From positions 62,001-126,000 of the forward strand of contig WRAH01000004.1 of NCBI GenBank assembly GCA_009780315.1: 64,000 nt of DNA, written 5' to 3'. Origin of the DNA: Defluviitaleaceae bacterium. GTDB taxonomy: Bacteria > Bacillota > Clostridia > Lachnospirales > WQUN01. Under the pieces are notes generated by a model that did not search any database, had not been told where the DNA came from, and saw nothing but the letters and a program-made list of their open reading frames with translations. The translations under genes and the position numbers were made by a program. Positions 19,301 through 27,307 of the stretch are shown piece after piece; the stretch's first letter is position 1, and the number at the start of each line of letters is the position of its first letter.

Positions 19301-19723
19301 ATGTTTTACTTGCTGGAGCCGCAAGTTTCCAGCAATCCAGTTTTGGGTTGGTTCTTTGAAAACTGTGTCACGGTTTCTATAAATGGATGTTAAGTTTGAA
19401 TTATCTAAAAGCAGAAACTCATCATCGGTAAAAGATGTATTTCTATAACTTAAATTAGTCATACTGTCATCGGAGTCAATAGCCATGTATTCCACTTGGT
19501 TTGGCTTGTCTAGTTTGCGCCCACTTTCAGAAATACCTAGTTTAAACTGGCGATGGATTGCACGTTTTACACGGATTAAAGCCTCTGCACCAGTACCTCC
19601 TAGACCTATCATTAAAATAGGTTTATCAATGGTAGATGTTCGTATTTCTGGGCTGGATATACCTCCGCCGTATTCACTGTCCAGCGCGTGTAGTTCCGTC
19701 TTTATTTCTGCCGATAACTTCAT
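16364..19723 (-). CDS. Large tubulin/FtsZ-like GTPase-domain protein
   Basis: From the ATG at 19723 (AGGGG upstream, 13 bases after the vWA stop) the protein has 1119 residues. The N-terminal third is tubulin-like: a first glycine loop IGLGGTGAEAL (residues 39-49) and the tubulin/FtsZ signature AGCAGGTGSG (188-197), equivalent to the GGGTGSG/GGGTGTG T4 loop that holds the nucleotide phosphates. Such proteins correspond to the Tubulin-like (Tubulin_2) family rather than to cell-division FtsZ, which is about 400 residues. The remaining ~750 residues are mostly helical and unrecognised. It is cytosolic, with no membrane segment. Polymerisation is possible but not shown by sequence. It shares the operon with a membrane vWA protein upstream and a GTPase downstream. 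Confidence 0.85.
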   Translation of the reverse strand: MKLSAEIKTELHALDSEYGGGISSPEIRTSTIDKPILMIGLGGTGAEALIRVKRAIHRQFKLGISESGRKLDKPNQVEYMAIDSDDSMTNLSYRNTSFTDDEFLLLDNSNLTSIYRNRDTVFKEPTQNWIAGNLRLQQVKHGAGGIRQAGRLLLTINSHRVISMLTEKINRLTIGRKSNDLLYVFILAGCAGGTGSGIFIDVPYIIRKIAEQKGFEAENIGMVFLPDVTLADSMIDGSAALNIKANGFAALKELDYLMNIERNGDLFEQTYADLEIKSNEPPYDLCHLISAKDESGKLMPAAKNYCMSVAAEIIINFIASEEVIDGQSYTISSYLSNIENNRAAFLMTHQQKQPVNYIYNAVGASSASLPVDYLLNFLTSKMFSELESLREKSPTFEDSQQILEAFKIDLPSLEELISVDKPKPRHFKQYDHIVLQQRPEIIEDAVKRELSRLRDHYNTTAEKIISDFTNMLLDTNNLLCQNFSDLDSGPFYTMRLLSDLYESSLPSIIHTIRKRDIQQKREHRDNIAAMEINRQESMTKLLHKTILSIGKKSIASHIVQKSEAYFHACGKNLMYDAIDRIYESILNMLNHFFEQTIDTHCELLSTFKELFDKFKNADNVQNKENTFTRDLVEAREFCEIFMRDNEAAKALDFKLSLKRLLKDMIENPSWSIHEHKIVDNFNAFIAHQFQSVVYKSFDYYSLMIAKSKEISFEEYMNKKLSNLQENAKVMFPINNIPNGLHIIFPPYAYLSVPSNAPQVHRVAKQMASSGRTANIKYSRMNNRLYTLNLKIAVALYCYKELVEYETVYEASLNKIAGLHLYESPTRNWRNLPSPNYDKLWTNDYENTRERTKNTRLRELFDQGLDYGIIRLDERTRSFIGYVGDPVNLSEHFAHIEEGINEKTFNATQARAAMNELKAFITNPARAAYAHPLFDTEFLPETNIPDIEYAKGVFIYMPRLCECVTHEVRLREDINHFIKALAKIDSNEVKYSHFAQMMYMGVITKSRKSYHYRLDDKHEILYTLQNITEQYVEYDVFQAYVDLDDDMSSFLQKRAQEEENRLTDEQFKVIIEIIDDYITIYKEKLEQLNTSFNSERDGMLKKVFYRTMLEVFIQEKKILS

Positions 19724-19736
19724 TGATTCACAGCCC

Positions 19737-21656
19737 CTAATCTTCATATGCTCTATAAGTTGTTTCAATTTTAGCGTATTCTCCTGGAACTAAAAATACA
19801 AGTGAACACTCGCTTGCCCATAAGAACTTCTTTTTAGATTTGATATTTCCAGCATCATCTGATATTTGACACCTTGTCCCTTTGTTTATCACTTGGATGA
19901 CTGGCTGTTGTCCTTGCATACTTGGTTGAAAATAAATATCCCCAAGAGGAATGCCTGATGAAATAAATTTTTTTGACTTTTGCCCTAGACTATTATTTAA
20001 AAATTCTGTAAAAGATATTTGTCCTACAAAAGTACTTAAATCAGGGGTTTCAAGGGATGTATACTTTCCATCAGAAAGCAATGCACGAATTTCTAAATGA
20101 CCTGTAAAAATACGTTGACGCGTTTGTCTTAATGTAAATACACGAAGAAGTAACACTGCAATAACCAAAGCCATAGCAACGCCAATGAGTATAAAAACTA
20201 TGGAATTTATACCTGAGTCAATTGGATAGACCAATGGCACAGGTGTTATTTCTGGTGTGGGTGCTTCCATCGGCTCGGGTGTTAGGTCAATTGCTTCTTC
20301 TGATTCAGCTGTCAAAGCTTCAAGCATGGCTGGGTCATAATTGATTGTCAAAAAGGTTGTTGTTTGCTCGAATCCAGAGTGGGTTACACGAATACTTATG
20401 CGTACATCTTGCATTGGAGTGGGAATAAAATCTAGTGAAAATATTGCGCCGTCATGATACATCTGGAGTGTTTCAATAAGGTTCATGTCCATGTCATAAA
20501 CAAATAATTCTGCCACTGCCTCGTCAAAAATTGCACCCATTTGTTGAGGGGGCAAATCTGCTTGAAACATAGCTTGTACAATAATAGGATTTGAAGGATT
20601 AAACAGTGGGCTGGTGTTTCCTGGTTGTTCGATATTTGCCCATACACTCACGTTATAGTTGTAAATTAGGTTTACTGTAATGCGGTCTTCAGGCAAGCCT
20701 TGGACGCTTAATAGCCACTCGCCTATCATAGGCTCTAGTACTTTAATCATAGAGTATCGGTTGGCATAAGTAAGGGTATATGCTTCTCCATCAAAAAAGA
20801 CTTCTTGTCCTGATGGGTCAAAAAGGCGTACATTTGTGATGGGGCGTGACGAAAGCATGATAATATTCGCTTCAGAAACAAAAGCACTGGGTATGGGAAT
20901 GAGTACATCTGTATAAGTTTCACCATCAGCTACAATGGTGGCTATTTCAGTAATTGACGAACGAATATGACTTGCAAAAATTTCATTGAAAATTTGAGGC
21001 AATGATGCGGCTTCATCTGCAATATAATATCTTGCACCTGTACGATTCGCTATATTTTGTAAAAATTCAATATGCAATGTGCCATCATGATTAAGCCCAA
21101 TGGTATAAATAGGGGCTATATTGCCAACAGCGTTTATTGCCCATTCTGCGTCTTCATAGGAAATTTCTATATTACGCCCATGCCAGCCATGGGGAATATC
21201 AATTCTGCCGTCGGTAAACAAGATAATCATAGGACTGTTTCCAGAGATAGGGTCATTTAAAATCATTTCAGCCGCAGTATGCAAAGCAAGACCAATATCT
21301 GTCCAGCCATGGTATACAAAGCGGTTAATGGTTTGGCGAATATCGTCTCTTATCGCAGGGTCATTGATGGGTGTTAATGGCATGACCGTGTGTAAAGTGC
21401 CTGAAAACCCAACAATGCCAATACGCGAATTGCGCGTTTCCATCATATTCATAAACAAAGTGGCTGCTTCAAGTGCAATACGTTCTGGGTCTGCTGTACG
21501 CATTGACCCACTGGTGTCAATGACTAAAATAACATCTATGCCTTCATTGGGTTCAATGGTCAAAGGGTCTGCATAGATTTGATTTGCAGAAATAGTTGTG
21601 AAAATGAAAACGGAAATCAATAGCAACCATTGTAAAACCCATTGCTTTTTAATCAT
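19737..21656 (-). CDS. Membrane-anchored vWA-domain protein, first gene of the operon
   Basis: The ATG at 21656 follows AAAGGAG; the protein has 639 residues. A signal peptide (WVLQWLLLISVFIFTTIS) is followed by a vWA domain (about 38-230) with an intact MIDAS: DTSGSMR, the Thr in GWTDIG, and LFTDGR. Then come beta-rich segments, an acidic Pro/Glu linker, a single membrane helix (about 484-508) and a ~130-residue C-terminal part that should be cytosolic. The tail may be FHA-like, judged only from its predicted strands. The topology puts a metal-dependent ligand-binding domain outside and a small beta domain inside, next to the tubulin-like and GTPase proteins encoded just downstream. A shorter relative is encoded at 36920-37885. 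Confidence 0.88.
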   Translation of the reverse strand: MIKKQWVLQWLLLISVFIFTTISANQIYADPLTIEPNEGIDVILVIDTSGSMRTADPERIALEAATLFMNMMETRNSRIGIVGFSGTLHTVMPLTPINDPAIRDDIRQTINRFVYHGWTDIGLALHTAAEMILNDPISGNSPMIILFTDGRIDIPHGWHGRNIEISYEDAEWAINAVGNIAPIYTIGLNHDGTLHIEFLQNIANRTGARYYIADEAASLPQIFNEIFASHIRSSITEIATIVADGETYTDVLIPIPSAFVSEANIIMLSSRPITNVRLFDPSGQEVFFDGEAYTLTYANRYSMIKVLEPMIGEWLLSVQGLPEDRITVNLIYNYNVSVWANIEQPGNTSPLFNPSNPIIVQAMFQADLPPQQMGAIFDEAVAELFVYDMDMNLIETLQMYHDGAIFSLDFIPTPMQDVRISIRVTHSGFEQTTTFLTINYDPAMLEALTAESEEAIDLTPEPMEAPTPEITPVPLVYPIDSGINSIVFILIGVAMALVIAVLLLRVFTLRQTRQRIFTGHLEIRALLSDGKYTSLETPDLSTFVGQISFTEFLNNSLGQKSKKFISSGIPLGDIYFQPSMQGQQPVIQVINKGTRCQISDDAGNIKSKKKFLWASECSLVFLVPGEYAKIETTYRAYED

Positions 21657-21719
21657 CAACCATCGTCTCCTTTAAGGTTTATCATAAATATATGCAAATA
21701 TTCCAAATTTACCTAAATC

Positions 21720-21748
21720 ATTTTAATATGTTTCTAAGGCTTTGTCTA
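21720..21748 (-). promoter_or_regulatory. Sigma-A-type promoter of the vWA-tubulin-GTPase operon
   Basis: On the minus strand TAGACA (complement of 21743-21748) and TAAAAT (complement of 21720-21725) are separated by exactly 17 bases; each box matches consensus at five of six positions. They lie about 65 bases before the start codon of the vWA gene. Confidence 0.65.
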
Positions 21749-21769
21749 GGTGTTTTCTTTGATTTTTTC

Positions 21770-21796
21770 TTGACAATCCGTCTTAAAATGTATAAA
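21770..21796 (+). promoter_or_regulatory. Probable promoter of asnS
   Basis: A perfect TTGACA (21770-21775) is followed by TATAAA at 21791-21796 (15-base spacer) or TAAAGT at 21793-21798 (17-base spacer). The start codon is at 21859. I see no T-box specifier or antiterminator structure in the short leader. Confidence 0.55.
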
Positions 21797-21858
21797 GTAT
21801 CGAGAAATACGCGAGAGTGGAATAAAAAAGCTTATCGGCTGTGAAAGGAACATTTAAA

Positions 21859-23268
21859 ATGTATACTAAACTAAAAGACCTGTATCGCTCCACAGACAAA
21901 TTTTTGAACAAAGATGTAACCGTTGGCGGATGGATTCGCACTTCGCGCAATAATAAAAATTTAGGCTTCATTGAATTAAATGACGGTAGCTTTTTCCGTT
22001 CTGTTCAAATTGTTTTTGAAGATGATTTAAATATTGAATCAAATGGTGCATTAATATTTGAAGATGCTACAAAGCTTGGCGTAGGTGCGTGTATAACAAT
22101 AAAAGGGCGTGTGGTGGAAAGCCCTGGCGCAAAGCAGCCTTTTGAAATAAAGGCTGACGCAATTTTGCTTGAAGGTGCTTGTGCTACAGACTATCCATTG
22201 CAAAAGAAGCGTCATGGCTTTGAATTTTTGCGTACAATCGCTCATTTGCGTCCCCGTACAAATACTTTTGCGGCAGTATTTCGTGTGCGGTCAATAGCGT
22301 CTCATGCATTGCATGAGTTTTTTCAGAAGCGTAATTTCGTTTATGTACACACCCCCATTTTTACAGGAAGTGATTGCGAAGGTGGCGGCGAAATGTTCCG
22401 CGTTACAACATTACCTATGGACAATGTTCCTAAAACCCAAGAAGGGCATATTGATTATAATGAAGACTTCTTTGGAAAAGAAGCACATTTAACAGTAAGC
22501 GGTCAGCTTTCTGTAGAGCCGTTTTGCCTATCTATGCGTGACGTATATACTTTTGGTCCAACCTTTAGGGCTGAACCATCAAATACAACCACCCATGCCG
22601 CAGAGTTTTGGATGTTGGAACCTGAAATGGCATTTGCAGATTTAGATAATTACCTTGAAACTGCTGAAGCCATGCTGAAATACGTCATAAAATATGTCAT
22701 GGAACATGCCCCTGAAGAAATGGCTTTTTTTGATGAATGGATTGAAAAAGGGCTTTTAACCAGACTTCAAGCTTTAGTTGATTCAGATTTCGCCCGTTGT
22801 TCTTATACAGAGGCTGTTGAAATTTTGCAAAAGTCAAATAAGCAATTTGAGTATCCTGTAAAATGGGGTATTGATTTGCAAACAGAACACGAGCGTTATC
22901 TTTGTGATGAAGTGTACAAAGGCCCTGTATATTTAACTGACTATCCACGGGACATCAAAGCATTTTATATGCGTGTAAATGATGATGGAAAAACTGTAGC
23001 CGCCGCAGATTTACTTGTACCTGGGGTAGGTGAGCTTATTGGCGGAAGCCAGCGGGAAGAGCGTCTTGATATACTAGAAGAAAGCATTAAAAAATTCGGG
23101 CTAAAGCCCGAAGATTATGATTGGTATACTGATTTGCGTCGCTTTGGCGGCGTAAAACATGCAGGATTTGGACTTGGCTTTGAGAGATTGCTTATGTATA
23201 TCACAGGTATGAAAAATATCCGTGATGTTATTCCATATCCAAGAACCATTGGGCAGATGACATTTTAA
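21859..23268 (+). CDS. asnS: Asparaginyl-tRNA synthetase
   Basis: A class II aminoacyl-tRNA synthetase of 469 residues that charges tRNA-Asn. It has the N-terminal OB-fold anticodon-binding domain ([21 protein letters not shown]) and a class II catalytic core (motif 2 [13 protein letters not shown], motif 3 [12 protein letters not shown]). The ATG at 21859 follows AAAGGAA; a GTG at 21841 is upstream of that ribosome site and rejected. The gene sits between the two opposed operons of the tubulin/GTPase system, with its own promoter and terminator, so it is probably a bystander. Confidence 0.96.
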   Translation: MYTKLKDLYRSTDKFLNKDVTVGGWIRTSRNNKNLGFIELNDGSFFRSVQIVFEDDLNIESNGALIFEDATKLGVGACITIKGRVVESPGAKQPFEIKADAILLEGACATDYPLQKKRHGFEFLRTIAHLRPRTNTFAAVFRVRSIASHALHEFFQKRNFVYVHTPIFTGSDCEGGGEMFRVTTLPMDNVPKTQEGHIDYNEDFFGKEAHLTVSGQLSVEPFCLSMRDVYTFGPTFRAEPSNTTTHAAEFWMLEPEMAFADLDNYLETAEAMLKYVIKYVMEHAPEEMAFFDEWIEKGLLTRLQALVDSDFARCSYTEAVEILQKSNKQFEYPVKWGIDLQTEHERYLCDEVYKGPVYLTDYPRDIKAFYMRVNDDGKTVAAADLLVPGVGELIGGSQREERLDILEESIKKFGLKPEDYDWYTDLRRFGGVKHAGFGLGFERLLMYITGMKNIRDVIPYPRTIGQMTF

Positions 23269-23273
23269 GATTC

Positions 23274-23311
23274 ACGTCATTTCGTATTTAATACGAAATG
23301 GCGTTTCTTTT
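23274..23311 (+). terminator. Terminator of asnS
   Basis: ACGTCATTTCGTATT pairs with AATACGAAATGGCGT (two G-T type pairs), followed by TTTCTTTTA. It begins six bases after the asnS stop codon. Confidence 0.85.
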
Positions 23312-23402
23312 ATTGTTCCTCCTTTTTTCATATTGTTTAATGCGTTTATCATGTTTGCAAAAAAATACGAATTGAAGCGAATGTATGTTTCCATGCATAA
23401 AG

Positions 23403-23430
23403 TTAGTGTTTTTATGATACTATGTACAAT
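23403..23430 (+). promoter_or_regulatory. Possible promoter of the second GTPase operon
   Basis: TACAAT (23425-23430) is a fair -10 box, with TTAGTG 16 bases upstream as a weak -35 box. It lies 22 bases before the GTG start of the first gene. A shifted choice using TGATACTAT as an extended -10 element is also possible. Confidence 0.35.
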
Positions 23431-23452
23431 AGACATATGAGAGGCGTGGTAT

Positions 23453-24001
23453 GTGGGACATATAAAATGCCGCGAAACAGGCGAAAATATCTGCTTAACA
23501 TTTAACTGGCAAAGTGGAATTGAGCAGGTCTACATCTTTGTTGTACAAGGCAATTGTAATAATTTTGATGTGAATAAAACCAGTTTATCTGACGGTAGAT
23601 TATTTACACTTCAAGAATATAAAAAACGGGGGGGCTGTGTAATTCCCAAAAAGCCAGGGGTTTTTACATATTATATTTGCCCGTTCCTGCGAGAAAATGT
23701 TGATGATATTTTTGCTGATGAACAAATGCAAATAACACATACAAGCCGTATAAATATTGATTTTGTCATTCAGGAGAAAATCAGACGGCATAAAATTTAT
23801 GAAATTAGCATCGTTGCAGACTATCCTGTGGCGCGGGGTGTCTTAAAATATATAAAAGAACCAATAGGTGTGGAGTATACTTTTAGCGAGATTTCTGAAA
23901 AAAATCAACCGATTACATGGATTGTGCGGACTGAAATGAATGAAAATTTAAAATTATTTATAGATGAAGCATTTGTTGATTTATACAATTTAAGGGGTTA
24001 A
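23453..24001 (+). CDS. Small probably beta-rich protein, first gene of the second GTPase operon
   Basis: I do not recognise this 182-residue protein. It starts with GTG at 23453 after GAGG. It has no signal peptide or membrane helix; the pattern (GENICLTFNWQSGIEQVYIF, VFTYYICPFL, RINIDFVIQ) suggests beta strands. It lies six bases upstream of GTPase copy 2, just as the 205-residue protein at 13939-14556 lies upstream of GTPase copy 1, and the two may be diverged copies of one adaptor. Confidence 0.65.
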   Translation: MGHIKCRETGENICLTFNWQSGIEQVYIFVVQGNCNNFDVNKTSLSDGRLFTLQEYKKRGGCVIPKKPGVFTYYICPFLRENVDDIFADEQMQITHTSRINIDFVIQEKIRRHKIYEISIVADYPVARGVLKYIKEPIGVEYTFSEISEKNQPITWIVRTEMNENLKLFIDEAFVDLYNLRG

Positions 24002-24007
24002 ATAAAT

Positions 24008-25264
24008 ATGGGATTATTTTGGCGTAAAAAAGCCGCAGTAGAGCAGGAAAAAATGGATAAGACCCACGAAATAGTATGTTTACACTGCTTTAGAAACTTC
24101 ACATCTGACAGGGTAATGTTTAGAGCATTAGAAAGCCTTGATGTAGAAGGATATCGAGCGCAATATGATCAAATTTTAGATGACTACCGCACCCGTTTTC
24201 ATATGGACACCGCAGGGGAATTGCCCGTTGCCCTAGACCCAGATGAATTTGGTGAAGCAAACAAGGGGTATCATCGTGGTATTTTATCATCTTTGAAAGA
24301 TGATTATGGTAATCTCACTACGCGGCGGATTTGTCCATTTTGCCACAATGAATTGCCTCAAAGTGCAGGATTTGCGCCAAGTACGATTATTTCTGTAGTA
24401 GGGGCATCTCAGTCTGGCAAGTCTGTATATCTTACCAGTCTCATTCACACATTAAAAACAGTGACACCACGTAATTTCCCTATTTTTTGTACGCCAATTA
24501 ACAATGAAATGGGGCGGAAGTTTAAGTATGAATATGAAGACCCTCTCATTGAAAACGGAATGCTTCTTGACCCTACACAAAAGGAAAAGCAACAAGAGCC
24601 TTTTATTTTCACATTTTCATTTTCTGATGAAACTAAGCCTGAGATAAATATTGCGTTTTTTGATGTTGCCGGTGAAGGTATGATTGACACAGGTTATATG
24701 GATATTTATGCATCCCATATTCGTAATTCTTCAGGTATTTTATTTTTGGTTGACCCCTTACAATTTCGTTCTATTGGACGGAAAATTTTGCTTAAAAATA
24801 ATCTAAACTATGAACTCAGATTTGCTGATGAACCTACAGAAGTGCTTAGTGGCTTAGTGGAAGATTATATTTATAAGCAGGGTGGGGGCGTTTCTAATAT
24901 TCCTACTGGGATTGTGCTTACTAAAACAGATTTACTGGAAGCCTTATGTGATAGTGGTGAATATATAAAGGCAGAGAGTCACTTTTTTCAGAATTACACA
25001 CATAGTGGATTTTTTAATATGTCTGAGTTTTATCATATTGATGGTGAAGTAGACGGATTTATTGCAGATATAGACCCGAATTTTCGTAATGCACTGAAAC
25101 GTCGTTTTTCTAATCTTGGATTTTTTGCTGTGTCTGCCCTTGGGACACAACCTGAAGGACAGAGGGTAGCGTCATTTACGCCAATACGTGTAGATGAGCC
25201 GTTTCTGTGGCTTCTCCATCAGCTTGGGTATATTGATGGCGGAACATCTCCGAAATATTCATGA
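24008..25264 (+). CDS. Zinc-ribbon TRAFAC-like GTPase (DO-GTPase type), copy 2
   Basis: The 418-residue protein repeats the plan of copy 1: split zinc ribbon (C24xxC27 and C109xxC112), P-loop GASQSGKS (132-139), DVAGE (219-223), SSGILFLVDP (241-250) and TKTD (305-308). The ~80 residues between the zinc knuckles are rich in charged residues. It is probably a soluble, nucleotide-switch protein. Upstream is a small beta-rich protein and downstream, overlapping by four bases, a GAP1-like protein; that pairing is what leads me to the DO-GTPase/GAP1 type of system. It diverges enough from copy 1 to suggest that the two have separate roles. Confidence 0.82.
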   Translation: MGLFWRKKAAVEQEKMDKTHEIVCLHCFRNFTSDRVMFRALESLDVEGYRAQYDQILDDYRTRFHMDTAGELPVALDPDEFGEANKGYHRGILSSLKDDYGNLTTRRICPFCHNELPQSAGFAPSTIISVVGASQSGKSVYLTSLIHTLKTVTPRNFPIFCTPINNEMGRKFKYEYEDPLIENGMLLDPTQKEKQQEPFIFTFSFSDETKPEINIAFFDVAGEGMIDTGYMDIYASHIRNSSGILFLVDPLQFRSIGRKILLKNNLNYELRFADEPTEVLSGLVEDYIYKQGGGVSNIPTGIVLTKTDLLEALCDSGEYIKAESHFFQNYTHSGFFNMSEFYHIDGEVDGFIADIDPNFRNALKRRFSNLGFFAVSALGTQPEGQRVASFTPIRVDEPFLWLLHQLGYIDGGTSPKYS

Positions 25265-26394
25265 TAGAGCAACAGTTTTATACACGGGAAAGACGGGGGC
25301 TTTTTCGTCATTCAGAAGGGTATGACAGTATTGCTAAGTCAGAAGGGCTAACAGATAGTTTTGTGAAAGAAAAAATACATCCATATTGTACTTATACGCC
25401 GCCTGTATCAAAATCATTGACCCTTGTAAATTATTCATGTGGACGGATGTTATTTGGACAATCTGCTTATGTTCCTTCTGATTTTACTGGGCAAAGGTCT
25501 ACTTTTTTTTCTCATAATTATGTGATTCCCCCAGAAAGTATTTCAGCATTGTTAGGTGATATACATTGTTTATTGTCAACACGATTTGAAGTTGATTATG
25601 ATATCATACAAGGCAAAGTATTGAAAAATTTGGATGCTTTGCCTCGTGGAGATTCGTTTATGAAGCTAATCGTAAATGAAAGCACAATGACGAAGACAAT
25701 AGAATGTATTTGCTTATCTATCAATCGTGCCAAAAAGACTTATGTTGTTGTTCCTGTGAATACGGACAAAATGCATGATTATGTATGTAATTTCCTTGTT
25801 ACACTGTATCAGCGATTACCCGAGGCAATTAAACACCAATTAGGCTTTTGTACCTTTGCCCGTGAACTTGATAAAAGGAAGGGAGTTCATCTAGTATTTC
25901 TAGAATCAAAAACCGCTCGCATAGGGGATTTACGCTTTGATGGGGATTTTTTAGTACATATTAACAGTGATTTTGAAAATAATAATTTTGAAGATACTTG
26001 TCATGGTGATATATCTGCGTATTTATATCAGCGAATTTTAGATACAAAGATTGAGCAATTTTTCACTGAAGTCGGTTTTTGGCGTGTACGTTTGCCATTT
26101 TGCTGTGATATAATCAATACAGCAGCACATGATTGGTTAAATAAAAATTTAGATAAGCTTACTATTGCTCAAATTATGGCGATTCCTATACAATTTATTA
26201 AACATGGTTTAAGTGGCGAAATACCTTCAATTTATATCATACTTTCTATTTTAAAGTATATTGTTACAGCACCAAGTCAGCATATTGACATGAAGTATCT
26301 TTTAGGAAGCTACTTTTTAAGTTCTGCAAATTATGATAGAATTGTGAAAAATTTGTATCGTCTTGGCATAGGTAGCATGAAAGGAATTGATTAA
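25261..26394 (+). CDS. GAP1-like GTPase-associated protein
   Basis: The 377-residue protein begins MIEQQFYTRERRGLFRHSEG and continues with GLTDSF, FTGQRSTFFSHNYVIP. To my knowledge this is the pattern of the N-terminal domain of GTPase-associated protein 1 (GAP1-N2 type), which in other Firmicutes starts with a QQxYTRER motif. Those proteins are often longer, with middle and C-terminal domains; here only about 110 residues follow the recognisable part, with no membrane segment, so it may be a short version. The ATG overlaps the stop of GTPase copy 2 (ATGA) and the stop abuts the next start, indicating tight co-expression. Whether it activates GTP hydrolysis is unknown despite the name. Confidence 0.7.
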   Translation: MIEQQFYTRERRGLFRHSEGYDSIAKSEGLTDSFVKEKIHPYCTYTPPVSKSLTLVNYSCGRMLFGQSAYVPSDFTGQRSTFFSHNYVIPPESISALLGDIHCLLSTRFEVDYDIIQGKVLKNLDALPRGDSFMKLIVNESTMTKTIECICLSINRAKKTYVVVPVNTDKMHDYVCNFLVTLYQRLPEAIKHQLGFCTFARELDKRKGVHLVFLESKTARIGDLRFDGDFLVHINSDFENNNFEDTCHGDISAYLYQRILDTKIEQFFTEVGFWRVRLPFCCDIINTAAHDWLNKNLDKLTIAQIMAIPIQFIKHGLSGEIPSIYIILSILKYIVTAPSQHIDMKYLLGSYFLSSANYDRIVKNLYRLGIGSMKGID

Positions 26395-27270
26395 ATGGGT
26401 ATAGTACAATCAACTTTTGACTGGGTAGGAGAACTTTATACAAGATTATTTGCCGATTGGCTTCATATTCATTTTTTAATTCGTACAGTTTTATTGCTTT
26501 TAATTTTATGGCTTATTATTTTTTTAGCAGCCCAGGTTTTTAGATACGTACTTCTGCCGCTGGGTATGATGTTCTATTATCATGTTATTTTTCGCCTATG
26601 GAATTACTTATTTATTGAAACACCGCAGGAGTGGTTGTATTTGCGGTATCACTCAAAGGACAAGCCATACAATGTAGATTTATACGCTGGGCTTTGCGAT
26701 AAAGTCAAAAAAAATCGTACAATTTTGTTACATGCTAAATTTAATGGAATGGTTGTTCGCACAAGACGTTTTGCAAATCAGTTAATGATGATTTGCCTTA
26801 TAGCAATTACACTTTGGGTTTCGGCATTTGGTTTACATCAAGAATATGCTGCACCAACATTATTAATCATTGATGATAGTATGCAATCTCAAGAAGATTT
26901 ATATGAGGAAGAAGCTGACTATGAATACGGCATATGGGGTATCCATTATGATGAAGTGTCTGATGTGGAATCTAATGCTGATGAATATGCTATGTATACT
27001 GCTGGTATCATTAACCCTGCTGAATGGGTAACTGGCTCAAATATAATCTTAACATTAACCGAGTACGGAATCCAAGGTGCAAGAATACGTAATGGCGCAG
27101 GTATTGCAGGGAATACAGTCATAGAAATGCTTTGGGAAGATGCCGAATTAGTTTATTTACATGTGTTTGATCCTGATGAATATGTAAGCAATTTATATTG
27201 GTTATGGGTTCGCACCCCAAGTGGTACAGAAGGGTATATTAGTAGTCAATTGGTTGAAGTTTTAGGATAA
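26395..27270 (+). CDS. Three-pass membrane protein with a C-terminal SH3b-like domain
   Basis: The 291-residue protein has two adjacent membrane helices (about residues 28-50 and 52-70), a basic loop (KKNRTILLHAK, VVRTRRFANQ), and a third helix (about 128-148). The positive-inside rule puts the basic loop in the cytoplasm and the C-terminus outside. There an acidic, Tyr-rich linker is followed by a domain (about 215-291, ARIRNGAGIAGNTVIEML, then WVRTPSGTEGYISSQLVEV) with the form of bacterial SH3b domains, which often bind peptidoglycan. It starts directly after the GAP1-like stop and closes the operon, so it could tether the GTPase system to the envelope. Confidence 0.78.
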   Translation: MGIVQSTFDWVGELYTRLFADWLHIHFLIRTVLLLLILWLIIFLAAQVFRYVLLPLGMMFYYHVIFRLWNYLFIETPQEWLYLRYHSKDKPYNVDLYAGLCDKVKKNRTILLHAKFNGMVVRTRRFANQLMMICLIAITLWVSAFGLHQEYAAPTLLIIDDSMQSQEDLYEEEADYEYGIWGIHYDEVSDVESNADEYAMYTAGIINPAEWVTGSNIILTLTEYGIQGARIRNGAGIAGNTVIEMLWEDAELVYLHVFDPDEYVSNLYWLWVRTPSGTEGYISSQLVEVLG

Positions 27271-27307
27271 AAAAACCGTGTGAAAGATTTTTCACACGGT
27301 TTTTTTT
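27270..27307. terminator. Shared terminator between the second GTPase operon and the ATP synthase operon
   Basis: AAAAAACCGTGTGAAA and TTTCACACGGTTTTTT form a long stem with a 4-base loop. A and T runs on both sides let it act on both converging operons. Confidence 0.92.

Noticed and set aside
16364-19723. The tubulin-like protein as the cell-division protein FtsZ
   Set aside because: The protein has 1119 residues, not about 400, and the operon contains no division genes; it belongs with the large tubulin-like family.
21660-21858. Possible T-box leader before asnS
   Set aside because: The leader after the promoter is only about 55 bases, with no AGGGTGGNACCGCG-like antiterminator sequence and no terminator stem.
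25261-27270. A toxin or nuclease effector in the GTPase operons, as expected for a defence system
   Set aside because: I find no nuclease, protease, pore-forming toxin or other effector motif in either operon, so I do not claim an antiphage role.
23453-27270. Recent horizontal transfer of the tubulin/GTPase region
   Set aside because: Base composition and codon use look like those of the neighbours, and no mobile genes, tRNA target or direct repeats border it.
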